This document shows, in pieces, positions 1-6,945 of a DNA stretch of 24,961 nt (positions within the stretch are counted from its first letter, which is position 1; every line of letters starts with the position of its first letter). The position numbers and the translations under genes are program-made. Source of the DNA: Bdellovibrionales bacterium CG10_big_fil_rev_8_21_14_0_10_45_34 (GTDB lineage: Bacteria > Bdellovibrionota > Bdellovibrionia > Bdellovibrionales > 1-14-0-10-45-34); the NCBI GenBank assembly GCA_002778785.1, contig PEZS01000015.1, forward strand, positions 1-24,961, in the 5' to 3' direction. Under the pieces are notes generated by a model. It was not told the DNA's origin and ran no database searches. It saw only the letters and a list, made by a program, of their open reading frames with translations.

Positions 1-84
1 CTCCAAAGATGTGGTTACCTAAACCATGTATTTATTAATACTAACATTTTTCTACTAAGGGTGCCCAACCCCGCAATTTAAAGG

Positions 85-123
85 AGAGGGTCCCTGAGCT
101 GACCAATATTGTCCCTCTTTTTT
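85..123 (+). terminator. Possible weak Rho-independent terminator
   Basis: AGAGGG at 85-90 can pair with CCCTCT at 113-118, followed by a run of T to 123. The loop is long (22 nt) and the stem short, so this is a weak candidate. It would end transcription entering from the left of the window. Confidence 0.3.
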
Positions 124-294
124 GAAAGAAGTACCCGCTACGTACACTTAGTAGGCAGTGGGATCGACTTCGTTTGGCACCCCTTTTGCGACCCGAGATG
201 TGTAAAATCCATTGTTGATATAGGACGTGTGCCTTTAACTCTTTCTTCTCTGACAGTCTTTAAACCAACTTCGGAACGGTAATGTTTAAATAGA

Positions 295-311
295 GACGGT
301 TGTTAACCGTC
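295..311 (+). promoter_or_regulatory. Hairpin upstream of the GYF-domain gene
   Basis: GACGGTT (295-301) and AACCGTC (305-311) form a perfect 7-bp stem with a 3-nt loop. It ends 9 nt before the AGGAG Shine-Dalgarno at 321-325. There is no T-run, so it is not a terminator. It could be an operator half-site pair or a 5'UTR stem; its function is unknown. Confidence 0.35.
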
Positions 312-333
312 ACACAAATAAGGAGTTCCCTTC

Positions 334-1356
334 GTGAGTCAAAATCAGTTTTATGTATCTTCTCATGGTGAATCAGTTGGTCCTTGGACACTCGATGAAA
401 TTAGTGATCGCCTCGCTTCGGGCGAATTAACTGCTGAGGAGCATATCTTTCTAGATCATACGGGCGAGTGGACTCCCCTTGCGGATGTGTTTGAGTTTCC
501 GCAAAGTGAAGATGAGCAGATGGCCTATGAGCAACAAACTGCGACCAATGAGCAGACAACCGCAATGACCAACGAGCAGCAAACTACAATGATTCAACAA
601 ACAGAGAGTCTTGAGGTTCAGAATGTACCACTTGAACCAATGCTCACACAATCTAATGAAGTGACTAAAGAAACATTAGGAGCTTCGTGTAAGGATGAAG
701 ATTTAGACGAGTTGGACTCCGAGCAGCCTTTAATTGTAAACGTACCACAGAGAGCAGGATCGTTTGTACTAAAGGTTGAGTCGGACATGCTACCCGAACT
801 CACGCAAAGTATTGCACTAGAGGTTGAGGCGGCACATCCACATTCTCTTGAGGTCAGCTCCTCTGAAGGTGAAGCCGAGGCTGGCACGTCACACAAAGTT
901 TCAATTGTGATTCGAGATCAGTTTGGAAACCTCTGTAAAAATGAACACCATAAAGTCTTAATTTCTAAGTCTGGAAGCGCAGAAAGTTTCTCGGCGCTTG
1001 AAGTTGAAAACGGCAAAGGGCAATTGATTGTGACCAATAATTGCGCCGAAAGCAGTCAAGTTACAGTAAGCTTGGCGGCCAAACCTGCCGTAAACAATTC
1101 GCTGAGCCTTCGATGGATCCCGGCAGAACCTCATAGACTGGCTCTTGAAGGCGCGCTGCCTAAGGCCACTGCCGGGGAATCAATGGAGCTTAAGGTGGCT
1201 CTTTTCGATCGATTCGGTAATAAAATTAAAGGGCTTTCTAAAAACCTTAAAGTGACGGCGACTGAAATTTCTCAGGCCCAATCATCAGCATCAAATTCAA
1301 CCGGTGACTCCGTACCGACTAGAGGCCGCCGAGCTCATTTAGAGGGCGCTGTTTAG
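334..1356 (+). CDS. GYF-2 (DUF4339) domain protein with Ig-like repeats
   Basis: The 340-residue product starts at GTG, with AGGAG (321-325) 8 nt upstream. Residues ~6-55 match the GYF-2/DUF4339 pattern (FYVSSHGESVGPWTL, then EWTPLADV), a small putative protein-interaction domain. A Gln/Thr/Glu-rich low-complexity linker follows (~60-140). Two stretches then resemble bacterial Ig-like/invasin (Big_1) repeats, marked by RDQFGN (~residue 197) and FDRFGN (~292). No signal peptide or membrane segment is seen. The extreme C-terminus (after ~330) looks unnatural, and another frame just downstream reads as a coherent protein end (see the 1323-1469 entry), so the gene may be frameshifted. The role is unknown. 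Domain assignment is fairly sure for GYF-2 and moderate for the Ig-like part. Confidence 0.8.
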   Translation: MSQNQFYVSSHGESVGPWTLDEISDRLASGELTAEEHIFLDHTGEWTPLADVFEFPQSEDEQMAYEQQTATNEQTTAMTNEQQTTMIQQTESLEVQNVPLEPMLTQSNEVTKETLGASCKDEDLDELDSEQPLIVNVPQRAGSFVLKVESDMLPELTQSIALEVEAAHPHSLEVSSSEGEAEAGTSHKVSIVIRDQFGNLCKNEHHKVLISKSGSAESFSALEVENGKGQLIVTNNCAESSQVTVSLAAKPAVNNSLSLRWIPAEPHRLALEGALPKATAGESMELKVALFDRFGNKIKGLSKNLKVTATEISQAQSSASNSTGDSVPTRGRRAHLEGAV

Positions 1357-1469
1357 AACCTATCGATGACGATTTGGCTGGGCTGCAAGGTAGGAGGCGC
1401 GAGAATCTATGGGGGCGCGCAAAAAAGGTCGCGAAAAGCGAATGGCCTGCGATCTTTGATTATAGCTAG
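1323..1469 (+). pseudogene. Possible frameshifted 3' end of the GYF-domain gene
   Basis: In the frame one base behind the gene above, the sequence is open from 1323 to a TAG at 1467-1469. It reads as a plausible hydrophilic C-terminus, for example CLEPIDDDLAGLQGRRREN followed by a Lys/Arg-rich stretch ending AIFDYS. A single-base change between 1323 and 1353 would join it to the upstream reading frame. No start codon with a ribosome binding site serves it independently. It could also be chance coding-like sequence. Confidence 0.4.
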
Positions 1470-1706
1470 GCACCCTATTTGGCCCGAAAGCTAAGCTGGC
1501 AGTGTATTTCACTTTTCGAACCAACGAAATCTGTGTTATTCTTTATAACGCTTGCATGATTTGAGGGGGACCTTTTGACTGACCCAATCTTTAAATGTCC
1601 TCAATGAAATCTAGCGAGAAAAAGATTAAAGAAAGACCACGCCTACAGAACTATTAGGGTTTAATTCTGTGGTGCCAGGTCTAAAATTGCGCGTGAAGGA
1701 GAAAGT
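1357..1706. other. Intergenic leader before the RRM gene
   Basis: After the possible displaced C-terminus (to 1469), about 235 bases lead to the RRM gene. No terminator and no confident promoter hexamer pair were found; a TATAAC-like element lies near 1544 without a good -35. A long 5' leader is known for some RRM/cold-shock genes, but nothing structured is obvious here. Confidence 0.4.
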
Positions 1707-2024
1707 ATGAACGCAAAAATCTATGTTGGTAACCTCCCCTATCGTCTCAGCGAAGAAGAGCTAATGGGGCACTTTGCTCAAATGGGCGAAGTTCTTTCGG
1801 CTCAGATCGTAACTGATCGTGAGACTGGTAGATCCAAAGGCTTTGGATTTGTGGAGATGCAATCTGCCGACGAGGCTAAGTCAGCTGTTGAAAAGCTTGA
1901 CGGACAACCTTTGGCCGGAAGAAACCTGAAAGTCACCGAGGCACGTCCTCGCGAAGAGCGACCGCGAAATGGTGGTGGCGACGGCGGGTTCAAAAGAAAC
2001 TTCGGTGGGCGCTCGCGCGATTAG
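1707..2024 (+). CDS. Small RNA-binding protein, single RRM with Gly/Arg tail
   Basis: This 105-residue protein is a single RNA recognition motif plus a short tail. RNP2 is IYVGNL (residues 5-10) and RNP1 is KGFGFVEM (44-51), with the aromatic residues that stack on RNA bases present in both. The tail (~81-105) is rich in Arg and Gly (RPREERPRNGGGDGGF...), as in the bacterial/cyanobacterial Rbp type. These proteins are thought to bind RNA and often respond to cold, but specific targets cannot be inferred. AAGGAG ends 4 nt before the ATG. The gene stands alone, ended by a strong terminator at 2075-2103. Length is typical for the family. Confidence 0.95.
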   Translation: MNAKIYVGNLPYRLSEEELMGHFAQMGEVLSAQIVTDRETGRSKGFGFVEMQSADEAKSAVEKLDGQPLAGRNLKVTEARPREERPRNGGGDGGFKRNFGGRSRD

Positions 2025-2074
2025 ACTTTCTCTTTCAATAGGCAAAGTATTTTTTTGAATTTTAGTAAAAACTT

Positions 2075-2103
2075 AAAGGAGCTCGAAGGAGCTCCTTTTT
2101 TTT
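2075..2103 (+). terminator. Rho-independent terminator after the RRM gene
   Basis: A perfect 10-bp stem, AAAGGAGCTC (2075-2084) and GAGCTCCTTT (2089-2098), with a GAAG loop, runs into eight T (2096-2103). It lies 50 bases after the RRM stop codon. The TAG frame would read straight through it, which shows that the TAG is the true stop of that gene. Confidence 0.93.
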
Positions 2104-2236
2104 GATTTTCACCCCGCTACGTGAAGAGTTACGCCCTATTGTCTCATCTTGCGACCGGTTGAATAAGAAGCCTTGTAACCTGCCGCTATCTTGTTACTGA
2201 GTGCACTCAGAAAGCAACGGCTTCCGAACTGTAAGC

Positions 2237-2250
2237 TGGCAATATTGCCA
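2237..2250. promoter_or_regulatory. Perfect 14-bp palindrome
   Basis: TGGCAATATTGCCA is its own reverse complement. Symmetry of this kind is typical of a dimeric repressor or activator site. It lies about 220 bases before the DUF4382 gene. No regulator can be named. Confidence 0.4.
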
Positions 2251-2291
2251 AACTTATCGACAGTCCCCAAGGGGGGGCAGTCTGACACCAG

Positions 2292-2307
2292 AATCACATG
2301 TGTGATT
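2292..2307. promoter_or_regulatory. Inverted repeat AATCACA-TG-TGTGATT
   Basis: Seven-base perfect arms are separated by 2 bases. It resembles half of a CRP site, but the halves are in the opposite order to TGTGA-N6-TCACA, so CRP/FNR is not claimed. It is a candidate operator ~165 bases upstream of the DUF4382 lipoprotein gene. Confidence 0.4.
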
Positions 2308-2471
2308 AGGGATTTAACGAAACTTTGATTTTTTGATTAAAAGTTATTCATGTCAAATCTGTAATGCGAATTAGCTTATTCATTTTGAGACACTTCGCCC
2401 AAGCACCGGTTTAGAGTGACTAGGCATCTCGTTTTGGTGCTCCCAGGTTATTGCACCTATGTATTCTCACT

Positions 2472-3377
2472 ATGAAAACACTCATCTTTAAAACAATGTT
2501 TGCCTTTCTTATGCTGCTTATACTTGATTCTTGCGCTGGCGGCGGAGGATCTGGTACCGACGCAATCTTAGATTCAACACACCAAGATCTCAATTATAGT
2601 ATTGCAGAAAGTGATACCGCCGTTACACCAACCTATCCGGCCAAGCCGGCTTCGTTGAGGGTCAGTCTCATTGATGCGCCCCATGGTGGCTTCGATGAAG
2701 TTCACGTGAACGTAAAACATGTCGAGCTTTGGCTGAGTGGTAAAGGTAAGCAGGCTCGCTTGATTGTAGCGCAAAATTTAGGCGATGTGGATCTTCTTAC
2801 TTTAAGAAATGGAGTGCAGCTGCTGCTTGCAGATGTTGATATGCCAAGTCAGGTATCAATTTCTGCTGTTCGAATTGTTTTAAATGAAAGTGGACATTTT
2901 GGGGTCAAGTCGAACGGCGGTCAGTGTGACATGCAAACTCCTAGTGCTCAGCAGTCAGGAATTAAGGTCTTGCTTTCAAGTCCTGTGACGTTTGAAGATA
3001 ACTATGTCTATTCGCTCGTTATAGACTTCGACGCTTTGAAGTCTGTCGTTGTAAAAGGCAATGGCGGTTGTCTGCTAAAACCAGTACTAAAGATCGCTTC
3101 ATTCGTAAAAACGCCCGTAGACAACACGCCGGTAGATGGCGGTCCCTCTGATGACCCTGAGCAAGAAGAGCCTATTGGTGGCGGCGAAACGAATGATCCC
3201 GGCAATGATGGGAGTACAGGCGATGGCTCAGGTAGTGGAAGTACCGACGGTGGTTCGGACGGCGGTGAAAGCATATTTGATATAAACGATCCAAGCACAT
3301 GGGGCGGCTTTGACCCTAGTGATCCTTCGACTTGGCCAGAAGGAATCACAGAAGCAGACCTTCGTGGATACTTTTAA
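2472..3377 (+). CDS. DUF4382 lipoprotein
   Basis: A hydrophobic N-terminus from MKTLIF... leads to the lipobox-like LDSC (Cys at residue 21 from the ATG used here), so the product is probably an outer-membrane or periplasmic lipoprotein. Residues ~60-210 match DUF4382: VSLIDAP, VELWLSGKG, VDLLTLRNG, RIVLNE, SAQQSGIKV, VIDFDALKSV and LKPVLKI in the family order. A Gly/Asp/Ser/Pro-rich acidic tail follows, ending with two copies of DPSTW. The function of DUF4382 is unknown. An upstream in-frame TTG (2451) would extend it by 7 residues, but the ATG at 2472 gives a better signal peptide; neither has a strong ribosome binding site. A strong terminator follows. Confidence 0.88.
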   Translation: MKTLIFKTMFAFLMLLILDSCAGGGGSGTDAILDSTHQDLNYSIAESDTAVTPTYPAKPASLRVSLIDAPHGGFDEVHVNVKHVELWLSGKGKQARLIVAQNLGDVDLLTLRNGVQLLLADVDMPSQVSISAVRIVLNESGHFGVKSNGGQCDMQTPSAQQSGIKVLLSSPVTFEDNYVYSLVIDFDALKSVVVKGNGGCLLKPVLKIASFVKTPVDNTPVDGGPSDDPEQEEPIGGGETNDPGNDGSTGDGSGSGSTDGGSDGGESIFDINDPSTWGGFDPSDPSTWPEGITEADLRGYF

Positions 3378-3410
3378 TAGTTAAAGTAAAACATTAAAAC
3401 ATATTACTTG

Positions 3411-3446
3411 CCGGCAAGATTGTTGAGATCTTGCCGGTCTTGTTTT
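3411..3446 (+). terminator. Rho-independent terminator after the DUF4382 gene
   Basis: CCGGCAAGAT (3411-3420) pairs perfectly with ATCTTGCCGG (3428-3437) around a 7-nt loop, followed by TCTTGTTTT. It begins 34 bases after the TAA of the lipoprotein gene. The stem is symmetric and could also act bidirectionally, but the T-tract suits the + strand. Confidence 0.88.
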
Positions 3447-3663
3447 CGGACTGAAAAGTCAGCCTCTCTTAGCCCGCCCGGATATCACGTGAAATCACCT
3501 TTTATTGTATTAATTTGTAGCGAAGACTAAGGACCAGTAAGATGGCGCACTCATCAGTCTCACCCGGCAAGTCTATTCTCGCTTATCAAAAGTCCAATTC
3601 AAAAAGTTTTGAAGAACTAACAAATTCGATGTGCAACAATGAAGTTTAGCCGGAGAGCACTTC

Positions 3664-5040
3664 ATGCAATTGGCAATATGTACGACTGAATCACGTCAGC
3701 ATTTAGTTAAAAGACTGCTTACGTCTTTAAAGGTTCGACCCAATGATTTCACTAAAGTCGTCGTTGTTATGCGAGGTAAAAAAGATCCATCCATTTGGGA
3801 TAGTTTAAGCTTACCTTGCGAGGTGCTGATTGCAGATAGCGAATATAGAGATCAATTATTGAACCAAATAAAGGAGCTTTCACAAGCGCCCAAAGACGCG
3901 ATTGATTTTGGTTTACAAGAAAAAGCAGAGGGGCCTTTATCGACGGGGCTCCAGCGAAATTGGGTCACTCTGCTAACCCATGGGCACTGCGTGGCCATTT
4001 GTGACGATGACCTTGTAGGTCCCATTTCACTATTCTCGCCGCCGGGGTCGCCTCAAGCGAAAGTGGGAAGGCTTAAGTACAGTGAAATTGATGAAGTAGA
4101 GTGCACCGACAGTATGGTGAAGCCTATTGAGGTCCCCTTAGCATCACTCGATGATTGTAAAGACCTACTGAAGGCTATTTCTCTTGCAGATCTATTGGAG
4201 TTCCAAAATTGGTTTGCGCTTTCGAAAGATCAAAACGCTCAGGTTTGGGCTGGTTTTATTGGAGACAGTGGCAATCAAGTGCAAGTTCCGCTTGTAATGT
4301 ATCCTCCAAATGCTTGGAATCACATGAGCGATGAGCAAATCAAAGCTGCATTACACACTCGCACTGTTCTTAGGGCTGGCCCCAGTTTACTCGAGGCTCC
4401 CATGGTGGCAGTTCAGTTTTCGTTCTCTATGCTTTCAAAAGAGTTTTCGTGGCCTCCGTTCTTTCCGTACTTTCGGTCTCAAACGGGAGGGTTCTACCAA
4501 ATCTCAAAACTTCTCTATCCTGACCTACGAGTCTTATTAACGCCATTTGTATTAAAACATTTGCCGGAGCCAACTCGATCGCAGGATCTTGCGGAAATCA
4601 TTGGATCATTGCGAAGAATCGGTACAGATCGCTTAATTCATCTTGCACTAGGTGGATTAGCTCCAGGAGTTTCTTTTGGAGATATTGCGAAAGCATTAAA
4701 GGGAGTTGCTAGCTCTGGACATCAGTTTTTTCGACAAGCGCAGCTCGAGCTGCAGTCTCAAAATCAAGACTTAGCTGGAGTCTTAGAGAAAAGATTCCAG
4801 GGGCACTCACGGCCCATTTTGAAAGAGCTAGTTTTGCAGGCCGCTCAAGAGCTCCGAAAAGAGTATTCTTTTGTTTCTGATATTTTGCCCTATGACTATT
4901 TGGCTGGAAGAGCTGATGCACCAGGGGTTATGCTAGACGAATGGTCTGATAAATTTGATTCCTTCGCTCGATTGGTCGCGCACTGGCCAGATATTCTGGC
5001 TGCCTCTGTCCGTCTTAAAATTGGAGATTCGCAAATATAA
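3664..5040 (+). CDS. GT-A-fold glycosyltransferase-like protein
   Basis: The N-terminus resembles family-2-type glycosyltransferases: a beta strand LAICTTESR (3-11), a second strand VVVVMRG (32-38), then GLQRNWVTLLTHG (95-107) and a DDD triplet (114-116). The triplet sits where GT-A enzymes carry the metal/nucleotide-sugar DXD motif. The ~340-residue remainder matches nothing I recognise. No signal peptide is present, so it is probably cytoplasmic. GGAGAG (3652-3657) precedes the ATG. The M28 peptidase gene starts 23 bases after its stop, so the two probably share a transcript, though no functional link is evident. The glycosyltransferase call rests on the short N-terminal motifs and is moderate. 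Confidence 0.6.
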   Translation: MQLAICTTESRQHLVKRLLTSLKVRPNDFTKVVVVMRGKKDPSIWDSLSLPCEVLIADSEYRDQLLNQIKELSQAPKDAIDFGLQEKAEGPLSTGLQRNWVTLLTHGHCVAICDDDLVGPISLFSPPGSPQAKVGRLKYSEIDEVECTDSMVKPIEVPLASLDDCKDLLKAISLADLLEFQNWFALSKDQNAQVWAGFIGDSGNQVQVPLVMYPPNAWNHMSDEQIKAALHTRTVLRAGPSLLEAPMVAVQFSFSMLSKEFSWPPFFPYFRSQTGGFYQISKLLYPDLRVLLTPFVLKHLPEPTRSQDLAEIIGSLRRIGTDRLIHLALGGLAPGVSFGDIAKALKGVASSGHQFFRQAQLELQSQNQDLAGVLEKRFQGHSRPILKELVLQAAQELRKEYSFVSDILPYDYLAGRADAPGVMLDEWSDKFDSFARLVAHWPDILAASVRLKIGDSQI

Positions 5041-5063
5041 ATATCAGGAGCTTCGTAAACATC

Positions 5064-6110
5064 ATGAGAGTTTTAAACACAACTTTGATATTAGTTTTCA
5101 CGCTAGCAGGCAATTTGTCAGTAGCCGCAAATTCGCCAGATGAGAAATCAATTCAAAAAATTCTACAAGATTTTGTAGCGGCGTCGAAACCAAATAGAAG
5201 CGTCGGAAGCAAGGGGCACAAAGCGGCCTTTGAATTCTTGAAAAAAGAGTTTGATCACCTCGCAGCCGAACATTCAGGCAGTGTCTATGAACATTCGTTT
5301 ACTCCAGAAATAGAGTTCGCAGTTAGTAATTACAAAAAAGATTTTGAAACACTCGTTGAAGGCAAGATTTCAAAGGACAAGCCAGATTACAAGAAGTGGA
5401 AGGACTTCACAGATTATTCGATTTCGTTTGTTCAAAAATACAAGGGTAAAGCAGGTCGCAATTTGGTTCTTGAGTTCAAAGGCAAGAAACTACCAAACGA
5501 AGTGGTCTATGTGGGTGCTCATTTCGACACAATCACTCATGATCATGCGAGCATGAGGTTCACACCAGACTCCCCGACTGACGGCGCAGATGACAACGCA
5601 AGTGGTATCGCGGCTCTTCTCTATACAGCTAAGAAGCTTGCGGAAGAAAAACATGATCGCACTGTTCGGATTGTTGCGTTTGATTACGAAGAAGTTTTTT
5701 TTCTAGGCTCTTATGCACTAGCGAAGGATTTGAAAGAGGGACAACTCGATTGGGCCCCTAAGGCAGAGCGCTACCGGGGGCTTTTTAATCTTGAAATGAT
5801 TGGATGGAGCAAGGCCTCGTTGCAGAGTAGGCCAACCGTAAAACTCTACACCCGCCCAGACACCGATGAAGGATCCAAAGACGATCTTGTGCTGGCTCAA
5901 TTGTTTGACGCTTCGGTGAAGAGTCTGAAGGCAAAACTGAAGCCGCAAATTCTTAAAAATGGATTCAACAGAAGTGACAATTGGTCGTTTTGGCAAAAAG
6001 GATTCTCAGCGGTTTGCATTTCGCAGGACTGGGAAGGTGATTTTAATGAAAAGAACTACCACACGGATCACGACAACATTGAGAATCTGAATTTGCCCTA
6101 TTTAACTTAG
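5064..6110 (+). CDS. Secreted M28-family zinc metallopeptidase, C-terminus apparently cut by TAG
   Basis: A Sec signal peptide (residues 1-22, ending SVAANS) precedes an M28 aminopeptidase-like domain. Expected zinc ligands and catalytic residues are visible: H153 and D155 (GAHFDT), D176 in GADDNASG, E209/E210 (DYEE; general base and ligand), E244 (NLEMIG, where Asp is more usual) and H333 (YHTDHDN). These di-zinc enzymes remove N-terminal residues from peptides in the periplasm or outside the cell. AGGAG (5045-5049) is 14 nt from the ATG, a long spacing. The gene follows the GT-like gene by 23 bp. The product stops at LNLPYLT, just before the family's usual last helix; the same frame resumes directly after the TAG (see 6111-6170). 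It may still be active, or be a pseudogene. Confidence 0.9.
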   Translation: MRVLNTTLILVFTLAGNLSVAANSPDEKSIQKILQDFVAASKPNRSVGSKGHKAAFEFLKKEFDHLAAEHSGSVYEHSFTPEIEFAVSNYKKDFETLVEGKISKDKPDYKKWKDFTDYSISFVQKYKGKAGRNLVLEFKGKKLPNEVVYVGAHFDTITHDHASMRFTPDSPTDGADDNASGIAALLYTAKKLAEEKHDRTVRIVAFDYEEVFFLGSYALAKDLKEGQLDWAPKAERYRGLFNLEMIGWSKASLQSRPTVKLYTRPDTDEGSKDDLVLAQLFDASVKSLKAKLKPQILKNGFNRSDNWSFWQKGFSAVCISQDWEGDFNEKNYHTDHDNIENLNLPYLT

Positions 6111-6170
6111 ATCAGCCGTGTTGTTGCCCACACAGTGAAGTCCGCCCTCAGCACTATTTCGCACGAATAA
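6111..6170 (+). pseudogene. In-frame continuation of the M28 peptidase after TAG
   Basis: Directly after the TAG (6108-6110) the same frame encodes ISRVVAHTVKSALSTISHE and then TAA (6168-6170). The residues form an amphipathic helix of the kind that normally closes M28 domains (…YLT-x-ISRVVAHTVKSAL). This strongly suggests that the TAG is a nonsense mutation or base-call error in a sense codon. Confidence 0.65.
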
Positions 6171-6206
6171 TAGTTTTGAAGCCACCCGGCCCCATCCAAA
6201 GTTTGT

Positions 6207-6446
6207 TTATGCCGTTCGCTTGGGTTTCTTGCCTGCCTTGAGGTCACTTAAGTTCAAGATTTGAACTTCTATAATTCTTCCCTGAGAGTCCTCACAGAAA
6301 ATAAATCCATCTTTAATGTAAGACTTTGCTTCGGTGCCCTTAGCAATTTTGATTGAGGCAAATTCAGAATCGAGATCCAAATAAACCTGCGGATAGTTTG
6401 TTTTCATTTCTTTTGAAAGTTCACCATGACGGTTATGACCAGCCAT
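6207..6446 (-). CDS. DUF2283-like small protein
   Basis: The 79-residue product has the DUF2283 layout. It has a beta-rich segment (PQVYLDLDSEFASIKIAKG), a second strand pair around YIKDGFIFCED, and the closing GRIIEVQILNLSDL that corresponds to the family's G-x-[IV]-x-G-[IV]-E-I-L motif, followed by a basic tail. GGAGAGG sits 5 nt before the ATG, supporting a real gene. DUF2283 proteins are small, cytoplasmic and of unknown function, and often lie near toxin-antitoxin genes. A 5-bp hairpin (6466-6479) precedes its ribosome binding site. It follows the 80-residue unknown gene on the same strand with a 156-bp gap. Confidence 0.75.
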   Translation of the reverse strand: MAGHNRHGELSKEMKTNYPQVYLDLDSEFASIKIAKGTEAKSYIKDGFIFCEDSQGRIIEVQILNLSDLKAGKKPKRTA

Positions 6447-6602
6447 AGATCCTCTCCGCTGCGTGGGGTGATAACACCCAATTTCTAACCTTCGGAATAC
6501 GAGCAGTCATAGAATGATACTACTTTGACTTTGCTTTTTGTTACAGGACTTTTTACCGATTTAACTAGAAAAACTGACTAAGGCGACGGACTTGCAGAAC
6601 CA

Positions 6603-6845
6603 TTATTCCTGCGCCGGAGTATAGATGACTCCGTTGACACTTTGTGTATCTAGCAGTGAAGGCCCAATCGGGAAGGTTCGACCCTTGTGTCTGATAGTCG
6701 GCGCTTGTACATGAAGGCGGTAAAGGTTATCGGGCCTTAGTGGAAGGTCGGGAACGGGGTCTACTAAATCCCCTGATGGTAGCCGGTAATGTTTTAGTTC
6801 TAGAATTGATCCCTGAAGTTCGGTGGTACACTTGCATATTCGCAT
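6603..6845 (-). CDS. Small protein of unknown function
   Basis: I do not recognise this 80-residue protein. It has a Cys pair near the start (CKC, residues 4-6), a Pro-rich middle (VDPVPDLPLRP) and a C-terminus reading GRTFPIGPSLLDTQSVNGVI. No signal peptide or membrane segment is seen. AAAGGGGAG lies 5 nt before the ATG, which supports translation. It is divergent from the LysR gene (starts 76-100 bp apart), the classic arrangement in which a LysR regulator controls its neighbour, so it may be the regulator's target. The DUF2283 gene lies downstream on the same strand. Confidence 0.6.
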   Translation of the reverse strand: MRICKCTTELQGSILELKHYRLPSGDLVDPVPDLPLRPDNLYRLHVQAPTIRHKGRTFPIGPSLLDTQSVNGVIYTPAQE

Positions 6846-6945
6846 ACCTACTCCCCTTTGTTGTGAGCGTTTATTAAGTTACTAATTCTTTTGCCTTATT
6901 CACATAGATAAGTAAAAGTAGATGTTCTTAAATGGATGTGAAGCT
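6846..6945. promoter_or_regulatory. Divergent promoter region between the unknown gene and lysR
   Basis: The A/T-rich stretch includes TTAT-N8-ATAA (6897-6912), a loose dyad of the sort LysR-type regulators bind. No hexamers are assigned. The role is inferred from the divergent gene arrangement. Confidence 0.3.

Larger units (their letters stand above)
1..333. other. Intergenic stretch at the window start
   Basis: No convincing gene is visible here. The stretch holds a possible terminator at 85-123 and a 7-bp hairpin at 295-311 just before the ribosome binding site of the first gene. No promoter with both hexamers could be assigned with confidence. The rest may be the tail of an upstream intergenic region. 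Confidence 0.5.
2104..2471. other. Intergenic region with several inverted repeats
   Basis: No gene is supported here. The region carries a perfect 14-bp palindrome (2237-2250), a CCCC-AA-GGGG element followed by further G (2265-2277), and a 7-bp inverted repeat (2292-2307), all within 71 bases. A T/A-rich stretch (2325-2350) follows and could hold the promoter of the DUF4382 gene, but I could not fix the hexamers. Confidence 0.55.

Noticed and set aside
2292-2307. CRP/FNR site
   Set aside because: The half-sites are in the reverse order (TCACA then TGTGA) and too close together.
2022-6110. TAG reassigned as a sense codon in this genome
   Set aside because: The RRM gene ends in TAG and the same frame would read straight through a strong terminator at 2075-2103, so TAG works as a stop here. 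The M28 TAG is better explained as a lesion or error.
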